Below, one piece after another: positions 17,427-24,925 of a DNA stretch of 34,645 nucleotides. Source of the stretch: a virus; IMG/VR virus record IMGVR_UViG_3300008107_000182, positions 1 to 34,645 of that record; one strand, written 5' to 3'. The notes beneath the pieces were generated by a model that saw only the letters and a program-made list of their open reading frames with translations, searched no databases and was not told the origin of the DNA. The position numbers and the translations under genes are program-made. Every line of letters begins with the position of its first letter. The first letter of the stretch is position 1.

Positions 17427-18833
17427 ATGGGTCTAATATTCCGCGTCTCCTCTAGCGCTAATACAGGAGCTACATATATCAAAGACGCACCTCTCGCATT
17501 TGATGAAGGAGACGGTAACTTTGCCTGGCTTGCAGCTAATCTATCCGCAAGCGCAGTTAGTATTTCTGGAGCCGTTAGCCTTAGCGGAACCTTCAGTATT
17601 CCTAGTCTAACAACTACAGTTCAAAACAACGTAGTTACTGTAGATACAACTACCGGTCGCCTATATTATACCGCTTCATCTGCGTTCGGAGGAGGTGGAG
17701 GAGGATCAACTGATACCTCTTCTTTATTGATTACCGCTTCTGCAGTTAATAATATACTTACATTTACTAAAGGAGATAGTTCTACTTTCGTCGTTAACGT
17801 TAATACAGGATCTCTATTTGGAACTTCGAGCTGGGCCCTTAACGCTATAACAGCCTCTCATTCTTTAAATACGATATCCGCATCTTATGCGCTAAGTAGT
17901 TCTTACGCTTTATCTTCATCTTTCGCAACTACTTCATCTTTTACTATAAGCTCTTCTTATGCATTAAGCAGTTCGTATAGCGTATCTTCATCTATTGCAT
18001 TCAGTAGCTCCTACGCTTTATCTGCTTCAAACGCATTAACTGCATCTCATCCTATTTCTTTATCCGGTTCTAGCTTATACTCTACTAATCCTTCAACAAA
18101 AGGCTTTAGCTTGATAGACGGGATATTCCTAGGAAGTAATGCAGGTAAGGATGCTGCAAATGCTAATAATTCTATTTTTATCGGAGTTAGTGCAGGCTTT
18201 GGAGCTACAGGTTCTACAAACTCAAACTTCATAGGATACTTCGCAGGACAGAACGTATCCGCAGCAGGAGGTTCTAATTTTATTGGAGCATTAGTTGGAC
18301 AAAATGCAATAAGTGCATCTAATTCAAACTTTATAGGCGGATTAGCAGGAGCAGGAGCAACGTATGCTTCAGAATCTATATTTGTAGGTAGTTCAGCAGG
18401 ACTTAATGCAGCTAGCGCATCTTACTCGACCTTTATAGGATATAAAGCAGGGCAAAGGGTTGGCGGCGGCGGAGCAGCAGGACCTGGAGTAAATAATATC
18501 GTATTAGGTACCGGTATAACTGTACCAAACGATATCAACCATGCAATTAATCTAGGAGGTATAATTTATGCTACCGGCTCACAATTTAATCTGAGCGGAA
18601 CACCAGTTGCAGGGCCTGTAACCAACGGTAAGGTAGGTATTAACCAGTTCAGCCCACAGTACCCGTTAGACGTGAGCGGTAGTGTAGGAATCTCACAAGT
18701 ATTACATCTAGCCGACCTCAATCCATTACCATCAGGAAATCCAGGAGACCTAGCAGTGTCCGAGTCTATGTTATATTTCTATGCCTTCTCCGGATCATTT
18801 GTAGGATGGAAGAAAGTATCTTTAATTCCATAA
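17427..18833 (+). CDS. Tail fibre protein built from hexapeptide and 17-residue repeats
   Basis: The protein has 468 residues. The N-terminal about 140 residues probably attach to the baseplate. Residues 152-211 are ten gap-free hexapeptide repeats, consensus SSYALS. Residues 232-350 are seven 17-residue units, consensus S-x-F-[IV]-G-x-x-A-G-x-x-A-x-x-A, like the beta-roll repeats of trimeric autotransporter heads. The C-terminus (LHLADLNPLPSGNPGDLAVS, then YAFSGSFVGWKKVSLIP) resembles tips of phage fibres. I infer a trimeric fibre with a stalk, a shaft and a receptor-contacting tip. It has its own TATTTAT element. A short protein with a domain of the 15694 gene follows after 10 bases and may be a partner. 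Confidence 0.7.
   Translation: MGLIFRVSSSANTGATYIKDAPLAFDEGDGNFAWLAANLSASAVSISGAVSLSGTFSIPSLTTTVQNNVVTVDTTTGRLYYTASSAFGGGGGGSTDTSSLLITASAVNNILTFTKGDSSTFVVNVNTGSLFGTSSWALNAITASHSLNTISASYALSSSYALSSSFATTSSFTISSSYALSSSYSVSSSIAFSSSYALSASNALTASHPISLSGSSLYSTNPSTKGFSLIDGIFLGSNAGKDAANANNSIFIGVSAGFGATGSTNSNFIGYFAGQNVSAAGGSNFIGALVGQNAISASNSNFIGGLAGAGATYASESIFVGSSAGLNAASASYSTFIGYKAGQRVGGGGAAGPGVNNIVLGTGITVPNDINHAINLGGIIYATGSQFNLSGTPVAGPVTNGKVGINQFSPQYPLDVSGSVGISQVLHLADLNPLPSGNPGDLAVSESMLYFYAFSGSFVGWKKVSLIP
17880..18059 (+). repeat. Ten tandem 18-bp repeats coding hexapeptide SSYALS
   Basis: Ten consecutive 18-base units without insertion or deletion encode [SA]-S-[YFINH]-[ATSP]-[LIVTF]-[ST]. Codons vary between units, so the protein pattern is kept while DNA diverges. 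The periodicity points to a fibrous triple-stranded stalk. Such arrays can gain or lose units by recombination. Confidence 0.8.
18120..18476 (+). repeat. Seven tandem 51-bp repeats coding a 17-residue beta-roll-like unit
   Basis: Units start at residues 232, 249, 266, 283, 300, 317 and 334 of the fibre, each exactly 17 residues; the last is degenerate and Gly-rich. Invariant or near-invariant are Phe at 3, Gly at 5 and Gly at 9. The spacing suggests one coil turn per unit. Confidence 0.75.
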
Positions 18834-18843
18834 TTAGTTATAG

Positions 18844-19218
18844 ATGTCTTATACGTTATTTTTAACAGCCGAAACTACAATCTTTCAAAACGAGGTAAAG
18901 TGTAGGGTATCTGAGAACGATTTTAATTTCTCTCAGAACCCATCAGTCTTTATCAAAAAACTAATTATTTCCGGTTCTAGAGCACTACCTTTTTTCGGCC
19001 CCGTAAGCGGATCCGGGACGCCAATCAGTAGCTCATTTGGTCAAGTTGTAGACGGGGCAATCTACGACTTTATGACAGGGTCATCATTCCGCCCTTATGC
19101 TACGACAGTAGGCCTCTACAACGAAAACAACCAACTTCTCGTTGTAGGTAAGCTCGCCACACCTTACCCCATCCCTGCCAATACGGATATGACTTTTATA
19201 GTCAAGTGGGATAGTTAA
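18844..19218 (+). CDS. Small structural protein, single copy of the domain ending the 15694 gene
   Basis: This 124-aa protein has residues about 20-124 paralleling the C-terminus of the protein at 15694. VKCRVSENDFNFSQNPSVF corresponds to the RIGNSEYNYSSNPTF segment, and ATTVGLYNENNQLLVVGKL corresponds to ITTIGLYNEASELLAVAK, with a shared final VK-x-D motif. It follows the tail fibre by 10 bases. I infer an adaptor or cap using the same interface as the longer protein. Nothing suggests enzymatic activity. It is the last structural gene before the nuclease/primase group. Confidence 0.6.
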   Translation: MSYTLFLTAETTIFQNEVKCRVSENDFNFSQNPSVFIKKLIISGSRALPFFGPVSGSGTPISSSFGQVVDGAIYDFMTGSSFRPYATTVGLYNENNQLLVVGKLATPYPIPANTDMTFIVKWDS

Positions 19219-19229
19219 AGAAAATTTTT

Positions 19230-19697
19230 ATGTTAAAAAAATGGTTTACGTTTGACGGAGAAGAATTGATTGAATACGATTCTGTAGAAAATTTCCCCAA
19301 AGGCTGTATTGGTTTTGTATATGAAATTACCAATACTAAGACAGGAAAATTTTATATCGGCAAAAAATCACTTTTTTCGAATACAAAGAAAAAGTTAACT
19401 AAAAAAGAGCTAGCCGAGCACACAGGTCCGGGGAAGAAACCTACAAAGAGGCTAGTAATAAAAGAATCTAATTGGTTAGATTATTGGGGATCAAATAAAA
19501 CAATGCTTAAGGAAATAGAGGAGCAAGGTGTAGATAATTTTAAAAGAAAGATTTTAAAGTTTTGTTTCAATAAAAAACAGCTTACTTATTGGGAAGTACA
19601 TTTTCAGTGCATAAATGGAGTTCTATTAAGAGAAGATTCATATAATGATAACGTTCTCGCTAAGTTCTTTCGCAGGGATTTGGTAGAACCAGAATAA
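19230..19697 (+). CDS. GIY-YIG family nuclease
   Basis: The protein has 155 residues. The GIY-YIG signature appears as GFVYEI (28-33) and FYIGKK (41-46), with a Lys-rich stretch after it. A conserved-type Glu in LTYWEVHFQ (Glu122) matches the metal-binding Glu of this fold. In T4-like phages such proteins act as homing (seg-like) or DNA-repair/restriction-like endonucleases. This one is free-standing between the structural and replication genes, as homing nucleases often are. The degenerate first motif (GFVY for GIY) leaves activity open. The ATG is preceded by AAAGAAAATTTTT, with no clear Shine-Dalgarno site. Confidence 0.65.
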   Translation: MLKKWFTFDGEELIEYDSVENFPKGCIGFVYEITNTKTGKFYIGKKSLFSNTKKKLTKKELAEHTGPGKKPTKRLVIKESNWLDYWGSNKTMLKEIEEQGVDNFKRKILKFCFNKKQLTYWEVHFQCINGVLLREDSYNDNVLAKFFRRDLVEPE

Positions 19698-19708
19698 ATC
19701 CTTATATT
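19680..19708 (+). promoter_or_regulatory. sigma70-like promoter for the primase gene
   Basis: TTGGTA (19680-19685), a 17-base spacer and TATATT (19703-19708). The expected start is near 19715, giving a leader of about 16 bases before the ATG at 19731. The same -35 word with the same spacing occurs before 32545. It would allow early or middle expression by host polymerase. It overlaps the end of the nuclease gene. Confidence 0.4.
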
Positions 19709-19730
19709 ATATGTAAGAGAATTATTCTAC

Positions 19731-20657
19731 ATGGAGCAATCCCGTTTAGTACTTGGACTTTTACATAGTGTTTTAGGTAAATCAAAGCCTTCAACAAAAG
19801 GTAACCATGCCTTTCATTGTCCGTTCTGCAAGCATCATAAGCCAAAACTTGAAATAGACCCTAAGAGCGGCTTCTATCATTGTTGGACCTGCGAACCTGC
19901 CACTAAAGGACGTAGTCTAGTTTCATTGCTGAGAAAGCTACAAGCAAGCCCGGCTCAGATTACCGAAATGAAAAGCTACTTTCCTGACGGTAAGGTAGAG
20001 GTCGAAGATAAAAAGTATTCTATTGTTGAATTGCCGAAAGAATTCGTATCTCTATCACAGAGTAGTACTAAGCTAGTATATCGTCAAGCGAAAGCCTATG
20101 TCAAGAATAGGGGCATTACAGAAGAAGACATTTTAAAATATAATATAGGTTATTGCGAAAGGGGTAGGTATGCTAATTCTATAATAGTACCTTCTTACAG
20201 CAAAACCGGCCGCATAAATTATTTTATTTCTAGGTCTTTTGAGAGAGATCCAGCACGTAAGTACAACGCTCCTTCATGTAATAAGAATGAGTTGATCGGT
20301 TTAGAGTACTTTATTAATTGGAACGTCCCTGTTATTTTGTGTGAAGGCATCTTTGACGCTATCGCACTAAAGAGAAACGCTATTCCGTTATTTGGTAAAA
20401 CTATCCCGCGTGCTTTAATGCTTAAGTTAGTACAGAATAATGTTAAGACCGTCTACCTAGCACTCGATAATGATGCATTGAAGGAGTCTTTTAACTATGC
20501 CTTAGAGTTAATTAATTTAGGTAAGGACGTTTACTTAATTGAATTAGGAGGTAAAGATCCATCTGAATTAGGTTTTGAGGAGATGACAAAATATTTACAT
20601 ACAGCCAAGCAGCTTACTTTCGGTGAACTGCTACTTAAAAAAATGCAACTATGTTAA
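19731..20657 (+). CDS. 61: DNA primase, T4 gp61-like
   Basis: The protein has 308 residues (T4 gp61 is 342). The zinc-binding domain is at about residues 28-56, with Cys30-x2-Cys33, then His50 and Cys51-x2-Cys54. The catalytic TOPRIM domain follows, with Glu205-Gly206 in LCEGIFDAIAL and Asp246/Asp248 in LALDND. Primase makes RNA primers for lagging-strand synthesis with the gp41 helicase, which is not in this window. Its end overlaps the exonuclease gene by 7 bases (ATGTTAA), implying coupled translation of two DNA-metabolism proteins. The candidate promoter upstream differs from the late motif, fitting expression before late genes. Confidence 0.85.
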   Translation: MEQSRLVLGLLHSVLGKSKPSTKGNHAFHCPFCKHHKPKLEIDPKSGFYHCWTCEPATKGRSLVSLLRKLQASPAQITEMKSYFPDGKVEVEDKKYSIVELPKEFVSLSQSSTKLVYRQAKAYVKNRGITEEDILKYNIGYCERGRYANSIIVPSYSKTGRINYFISRSFERDPARKYNAPSCNKNELIGLEYFINWNVPVILCEGIFDAIALKRNAIPLFGKTIPRALMLKLVQNNVKTVYLALDNDALKESFNYALELINLGKDVYLIELGGKDPSELGFEEMTKYLHTAKQLTFGELLLKKMQLC

Positions 20658-21289
20658 TTGAACAAAGATCAGAAGAATGGTTTCAGTTACGGAGAGGTAA
20701 AATTACTAGCTCTGAGATTCATAAAATAATGGGCGAAAAAGGTCTTACTGAGACTGCTAAAACCTACCTACTAGAAAAAGTTTGCGAACACTTTGGCGGA
20801 GTTACAGAGCCTGCTCACGGTCAAGCCCTCGATTGGGGTACTGAATTAGAGCCTGTAGCGATTGAACATTACGAGAAGGTCACAGGAACAAAAGTAGAAA
20901 AAGCTTCTTTTATGGCTGCAAGCGAATACTACGGAGGCTCACCTGATGGGATCGTTACACCTAAAGGCGTAATCGAAGTAAAATGTCCGTTTAAATCTGC
21001 TAATCACTTCAAGCACGGACTTATTGACAGTGCTGTCAAGTTTAAAAAAGTCGCACCAAACTACTACTACCAGTGTATATCAAACATGATATGCGCAAAA
21101 GCTACATGGTGTGACTTTATTAGCTTTGATCCTCGCGTATCTTCAGACTACCAGATGTTTATATTCAGATTAGAGTTAGACAAGGAAGAGGTGAAGCTAA
21201 TTAATGAGAGACTAGAGCTAGCAATCGAATACATGGAAGGTTTAAAAAAGGAGATAAAAGACGCAAAACCTAAATTGCTTCTAGGATAG
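20651..21289 (+). CDS. YqaJ/lambda-exonuclease family recombination nuclease
   Basis: The protein has 212 residues (lambda Exo is 226). The family signature runs in order: QRSEEWFQLRRGKITSSEI (5-23), GTELEPVAIEHYE (63-75), SPDG with Asp99, IEVK with Glu109 and Lys111, and YYYQCISNM with Gln141. These are the metal ligands and catalytic Lys of the PD-(D/E)XK core. Lambda Exo-type enzymes resect 5' ends of duplex DNA for annealing recombination. No annealing protein is seen in the window. T4 itself uses gp46/47 instead, so this is a departure from the T4 type. The start overlaps the primase stop. Confidence 0.85.
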   Translation: MLIEQRSEEWFQLRRGKITSSEIHKIMGEKGLTETAKTYLLEKVCEHFGGVTEPAHGQALDWGTELEPVAIEHYEKVTGTKVEKASFMAASEYYGGSPDGIVTPKGVIEVKCPFKSANHFKHGLIDSAVKFKKVAPNYYYQCISNMICAKATWCDFISFDPRVSSDYQMFIFRLELDKEEVKLINERLELAIEYMEGLKKEIKDAKPKLLLG

Positions 21290-21290
21290 A

Positions 21291-21297
21291 TATTTAT
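21291..21297 (+). promoter_or_regulatory. TATTTAT late-unit motif, copy 5, 7 bases from the ATG
   Basis: TATTTAT preceded by AGA and followed by TA, directly after the exonuclease stop and 7 bases before the ATG at 21305. It separates the replication genes from the next unit. Confidence 0.5.
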
Positions 21298-21304
21298 TAC
21301 TAGT

Positions 21305-21904
21305 ATGATCGACGCAGAACTACTAGGACAGAGAATTGCTGAAGCTGTTATAAACGAACCGGGTCCGTGCTTTTATCCTGGAAGATTTAAGCCACCACAT
21401 AAAGGACATTATGAGGCTGCTAAAGCTCTAGCTGCGAAAGATTACATAGTTAAGGTATATATCATCATAAGTAAGAAAGTTATTGACGGGATTACACCCG
21501 AAGACTCTCTTATGATCTGGAATATGTATTTACAGGCGGAACCTAATCCAAAAATTACTGTTAGGATATCTACTCAAGAGTCTCCTATTATTACTATAAT
21601 CGATTTTTTAAAGAAAAACCCTGATACAAATCCGGTATATATTGCAGTAGGGGATGATGAAAGTGATGATATGCAGTACGGAACCTCTCTGCAAAAAAAC
21701 TTCGGAGAGAGAGTAAAGGTGATAAAGATCAAAGAAAGAAAACCGGATGCTTCTGCTCCGCATGTAAGAGCTTTACTGCAAGCAGGCGACTACGAAGGTT
21801 TTAAAGAATCGGTTCCGGAAGCTGCATTTAACAGAGGTGCTGGACCTAAGATTTTTAAAATGTTAGCACCTAAAATGACTCAAAGTGAACCAGAAGAATC
21901 TTGA
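21305..21904 (+). CDS. HxGH nucleotidylyltransferase
   Basis: The protein has 199 residues. GRFKPPHKGHYEAAK (26-40) carries the HxGH motif (His32, His35) of the nucleotidylyltransferase superfamily. SAPHVRALLQAGDYEGF (150-166) occupies the place of the usual [ST]-x-x-x-[IV]-R second motif that contacts the nucleotide triphosphate. These enzymes transfer AMP or CMP to a phosphate, for example in NAD or CoA synthesis. The substrate cannot be read from this sequence; an NMN adenylyltransferase role is one option. It is first behind a TATTTAT element, so it would be a late protein, which is unusual for a metabolic enzyme. Its last 20 bases overlap the metallopeptidase gene. Confidence 0.7.
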   Translation: MIDAELLGQRIAEAVINEPGPCFYPGRFKPPHKGHYEAAKALAAKDYIVKVYIIISKKVIDGITPEDSLMIWNMYLQAEPNPKITVRISTQESPIITIIDFLKKNPDTNPVYIAVGDDESDDMQYGTSLQKNFGERVKVIKIKERKPDASAPHVRALLQAGDYEGFKESVPEAAFNRGAGPKIFKMLAPKMTQSEPEES

Positions 21905-22670
21905 TACCGTAAAGCATTTTATTGGCTTTTGTAAGAAAGAACTAGAGATACAATCTCTACCTAGAATCTCTTTTATCAGAAACAGAGACTTTGTGGAGAA
22001 CTTTAGATCTTTTGGCGAATATAATCCTAATAAGGCGACAGTCCGTGTGTTTATAACCGGGAGAAACCTTGCTGATGTATGTAGAAGTCTTGCTCATGAA
22101 CTCGTTCATCATCGCCAGAACGAATTAGGTTTAATCTATAACGCTGCCGGAGAAACTGGAACTGAAGTAGAAAACGACGCCAATTCTATTGCCGGAATCA
22201 TAATGAGAGAGTATGGTAAACTAAATTTAAGTTTATACGATTTACCTAGCAGTGAAACACAGTCATTACACGAGATAGGAGATATTGCAAACCCTTACGA
22301 ATTCGGTGAACCTGAAATAGACGACGACAATAACTACTTCTATCATTTTGATACTCCTAAACACAAGTATAGTGTAGGTATCAGCCCTATGGGAGACGAT
22401 TCTTACGAGATTGTTTTCAATCCAGGTCAGGAAATGGGTCTAGATACAAACGAAGGAGTTGCCTTGAGAGTGATATCTACAGTAATGAAGATCACTTTAG
22501 ACTTTATTGAAAAAGTAGAGCCGGAAGAAATAATAATACATCCTATCGCAACTAAAGGGGATAAGGATCTCAGAAGATTTAGAGCCTATGGAGCTTTTTT
22601 GAATAGAAATCTTCCTGCTGATTACCGGCTAGTAACGCTTGGAGACAGCTATCGCTTACTGAAAAAGTAG
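21885..22670 (+). CDS. HExxH zinc metallopeptidase
   Basis: This 261-aa protein carries HELVHH at 71-76, giving His71, Glu72 and His75 of the gluzincin HExxH motif. Glu96 in EVENDANSIAG is a good candidate for the third zinc ligand. It starts at GTG (21885), within the end of the previous gene; no ATG lies between there and the motif, so GTG is needed. The C-terminal half, with FYHFDTPKHKYSVGISPM and YEIVFNPGQEMG, is beta-like and unassigned. No signal peptide is seen. In T4-like phages such peptidases are of unknown target. Head maturation is normally done by a serine protease, so I do not assign that role. Confidence 0.7.
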   Translation: MNQKNLDTVKHFIGFCKKELEIQSLPRISFIRNRDFVENFRSFGEYNPNKATVRVFITGRNLADVCRSLAHELVHHRQNELGLIYNAAGETGTEVENDANSIAGIIMREYGKLNLSLYDLPSSETQSLHEIGDIANPYEFGEPEIDDDNNYFYHFDTPKHKYSVGISPMGDDSYEIVFNPGQEMGLDTNEGVALRVISTVMKITLDFIEKVEPEEIIIHPIATKGDKDLRRFRAYGAFLNRNLPADYRLVTLGDSYRLLKK

Positions 22671-22690
22671 TGAGATTTTAAATTTTTGTT

Positions 22691-23290
22691 ATGGAAAATA
22701 CACTAAAAAAAGAATTCAACCCGCGAGATGTTCAGAGGATGCGTAATATTATCACCGGAAAAACCGGAGATAGAACGCAAATACAGGGCGGGTGGGAGAA
22801 AAATACTCAAGAACACAGAGAAGGTGATATTTGGGAGGAAAATAATAAGACTTGGACTATAAAAAACGGTATTAAAATGACCGTAACCAAGCTCGATAAG
22901 ATAAAAGATCTAGTCTTAATACCATTATGTTGTCCGGAGTGCGGTAACGTAATGAAAATCAATGAGTATAACAAGAAAATGTGGGGAATCCATAAAAAAT
23001 GCTTTGACTGCGTCATAAAAATGGAATCCGAAATAAAAAGACAGGGGAAGTGGGACGAATATAGTTCTAATATTATGAATCGAAACAAAAACGCAGAGCT
23101 GGATGACTTAGAAGCAGCGCTCGAACAGTGGGTTGACCAGCAAGATTCATTCGTTTCCGAGCAAGGAGAGGTAGAAAAATGGGGTGGAGGCGACAAAAAA
23201 GCTATCTATAAACAGGTTAAGGCTGAACTCGTTGAACTAAGGAAACGAGATATTTATAATGGAAAAAATCTAGACGAAAATGCCGTTTAA
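22691..23290 (+). CDS. Zinc-ribbon protein of unknown function
   Basis: This 199-aa protein has Cys81-x2-Cys84 and Cys104-x2-Cys107, preceded by His101, forming a zinc ribbon in the middle of the chain. The N-terminal part has EHREGDIWEENNKTWTIKNG (41-60). The pattern recurs, as I recall it, in hypothetical proteins of T4-like phages. The C-terminal third is charged and helical (ELDDLEAALEQWVDQQDSF). A nucleic-acid or RNA-polymerase-binding role is possible, but nothing here shows it. The end overlaps the next gene by 11 bases, and a TATTTAT element lies inside its 3' end. Confidence 0.6.
   Translation: MENTLKKEFNPRDVQRMRNIITGKTGDRTQIQGGWEKNTQEHREGDIWEENNKTWTIKNGIKMTVTKLDKIKDLVLIPLCCPECGNVMKINEYNKKMWGIHKKCFDCVIKMESEIKRQGKWDEYSSNIMNRNKNAELDDLEAALEQWVDQQDSFVSEQGEVEKWGGGDKKAIYKQVKAELVELRKRDIYNGKNLDENAV
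23251..23257 (+). promoter_or_regulatory. TATTTAT late-unit motif, copy 6, inside a gene end
   Basis: TATTTAT preceded by AGA and followed by AA, within the last codons of the zinc-ribbon gene and 22 bases before the ATG at 23280. The flanks match the intergenic copies, so it could start a new unit. Being inside a coding region, it is less certain. Confidence 0.35.
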
Positions 23291-23858
23291 ATCCAAAGCT
23301 CAACAGAGATTTATGTTTGCCACAATGCCTAAGACAGCTGAGAAATGGGCAAAACATACACCTGATATCGAAAAACTACCTCAACACGTACCTCAAGAAG
23401 GAATGATGAAGGATAACTGGGATCATCCAGGATGCGAAGATAAGGTAGGTAAGATGTTTGTAGTACTCAAGCCTGGGCCAGAATCGCTACCAAAGGATAT
23501 AATGCATCAAACACATGCTTTCGGTATGGGACAGTTCGAGCCACAGAGTGTACACGGTGTTTATACCGATAAGGACGAAGCAGGATTAGTGGCCGAAGCT
23601 GCTTGTACTGAACTCCGTAAGCATCTAGAGGAAGTAGAGAAGAAAAAAGATACTGTTATCAGTAAGATTGATAAACACATTGCTAAGCTTCAGAAAGAGA
23701 TCAATGCTCATATGAAAGAGGCTACTGAAATCCCTGAAATGTCAGAAAAGCATCACGAACTAGCTGAAAGAAAGATGGGCATGATTAGAAATCTGCGTGA
23801 TAAGCATAAAATGGTTAAAGCTGCGAAAAAACAATTACCTGAAATCGAAGAAAAATAA
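23280..23858 (+). CDS. Phage protein with conserved-type N-terminus and coiled coil
   Basis: This 192-aa protein opens with MPFKSKAQQRFMFATMP, an N-terminal signature I have seen in many phage proteins of unknown role. It continues with WAKHTPDIEKLPQHVP and a Gly/His/Met-rich part. Residues about 110-192 form a long, highly charged coiled coil (ELRKHLEEVEKKKDTVISK). No catalytic motif is seen. It overlaps the zinc-ribbon gene by 11 bases and the next gene by one (TAATG). It may be an assembly or scaffold component. Confidence 0.55.
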   Translation: MPFKSKAQQRFMFATMPKTAEKWAKHTPDIEKLPQHVPQEGMMKDNWDHPGCEDKVGKMFVVLKPGPESLPKDIMHQTHAFGMGQFEPQSVHGVYTDKDEAGLVAEAACTELRKHLEEVEKKKDTVISKIDKHIAKLQKEINAHMKEATEIPEMSEKHHELAERKMGMIRNLRDKHKMVKAAKKQLPEIEEK

Positions 23859-24220
23859 TGGAACAATTTGGAACCTTTATAGGCACGTTGATGCAAAGCC
23901 GCAATCAGGCTCATATCTATCATTTACAGTCAAACTCCTACGCACAACATATAGCCCTACAAGCATATTACGAAGGTATTATACCTCTTATTGACGGGAT
24001 AGTTGAGAGCTATCAAGGAGCGTACGGTATTCTACGTGGATATAAAATGGCAGGTACGATTAAAGAAGATGAAAACCCTGTAATATACTTTGAAGGACTC
24101 GGCAAATTCGTAGAAGCTATTTTTCCATCTCTTCCACAAGATACTTTTCTTTTAAACCAATATGATGAAATATCAACTCTGATCCAATCTACTAAGTATA
24201 AGCTTAAATTTTTACACTAA
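23858..24220 (+). CDS. Small helical protein, possibly ferritin-like fold
   Basis: This 120-aa, all-helical protein contains [18 protein letters not shown] followed by [20 protein letters not shown]. The spacing of His, Gln and Glu on consecutive helices resembles the four-helix Dps/ferritin-like group, as in some short phage proteins. A full di-iron site (two E-x-x-H motifs) is not visible, so a redox or iron role is only a possibility. It overlaps both neighbours by one base (TAATG). I am confident it is a gene, not of function. Confidence 0.5.
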   Translation: MEQFGTFIGTLMQSRNQAHIYHLQSNSYAQHIALQAYYEGIIPLIDGIVESYQGAYGILRGYKMAGTIKEDENPVIYFEGLGKFVEAIFPSLPQDTFLLNQYDEISTLIQSTKYKLKFLH

Positions 24221-24924
24221 TGCTTGACGAAAAGAAAGGCACATGCTGCGGTAAATGTGGACACGTTCATGTAAAGGGCACTAGTTGCCCTAAACCTTTT
24301 TTGACGGGAAAAAGCCATTGTAGCCGTAGAACTAATGAAATGCATACAATGGCCGATGACGGTCCTGATGAGTTTCATCAAGTAAGAGCCGATCACGAAG
24401 AAAGTATACAAGAATTAACCGGAACCTCATCTGGTGTACCCGAATTTCTACATCAATTAGAAATTAACCCTGATATATTAAAACACTTACAAGATAAGGG
24501 ATGGTATTTCAGATCATTCGATGATGTAAGAAAGTATGTTGAAGAAATCGATCATAGAGAGTTTCAAGAACTTTTAAAAGACTTAGAAGACTTTGAACCG
24601 AAGTCGATGGATGAGACGGAACATTTTTGTGAAGCATGTCTTGCAGAGTATCTTTTAGAGTATGAGAATAAGTTAGAAGAAGCTGAATACAGAGGACGTA
24701 AGGTAACTTTAGGTAAGCCATTTTTAACACCTGGCGGACCTAAGAAAAGATCAGTATATGTTAAGAATGCAAAGGGTAACGTAGTTAAAGTTAACTTTGG
24801 CGATCCTAACATGAAGATAAAAAAATCAAATCCTGCACGTAGAAGATCATTCCGTGCTAGACATAAATGTAGTAATCCAGGACCTCGCTGGAAAGCCCGC
24901 TACTGGTCCTGTAGAGCTTGGTAA
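24220..24924 (+). CDS. Zinc- and Cys-rich protein with basic C-terminal module, DUF6321-like
   Basis: The protein has 234 residues. The N-terminus has [12 protein letters not shown] and a second Cys/His pair at about 23-34, likely binding zinc. The middle is acidic and helical. The C-terminal about 80 residues contain [20 protein letters not shown] and [18 protein letters not shown], then a very basic end with Cys217 and Cys231 ([20 protein letters not shown]). This end is a recurring module in T4-like phages, which I associate with the DUF6321-type family. Basic, Cys-containing tails recur in three other genes nearby. It may bind DNA or capsid contents. It ends one base before the ATG of the next gene. 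Confidence 0.6.
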   Translation: MLDEKKGTCCGKCGHVHVKGTSCPKPFLTGKSHCSRRTNEMHTMADDGPDEFHQVRADHEESIQELTGTSSGVPEFLHQLEINPDILKHLQDKGWYFRSFDDVRKYVEEIDHREFQELLKDLEDFEPKSMDETEHFCEACLAEYLLEYENKLEEAEYRGRKVTLGKPFLTPGGPKKRSVYVKNAKGNVVKVNFGDPNMKIKKSNPARRRSFRARHKCSNPGPRWKARYWSCRAW

Positions 24925-24925
24925 A

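Noticed and set aside
22754-22768. ACCGGA direct repeat in the zinc-ribbon gene
   Set aside because: Two short copies inside a coding region with no further units or palindrome of note.
22807-23196. Minus-strand 129-codon frame
   Set aside because: Antisense to the zinc-ribbon gene, whose Cys pairs are intact; no support for a leftward gene.
24854-24925. GTG 24854 as start of the large tagged protein
   Set aside because: It overlaps the upstream gene by 71 bases; ATG 24926 directly follows its stop and gives the tag.
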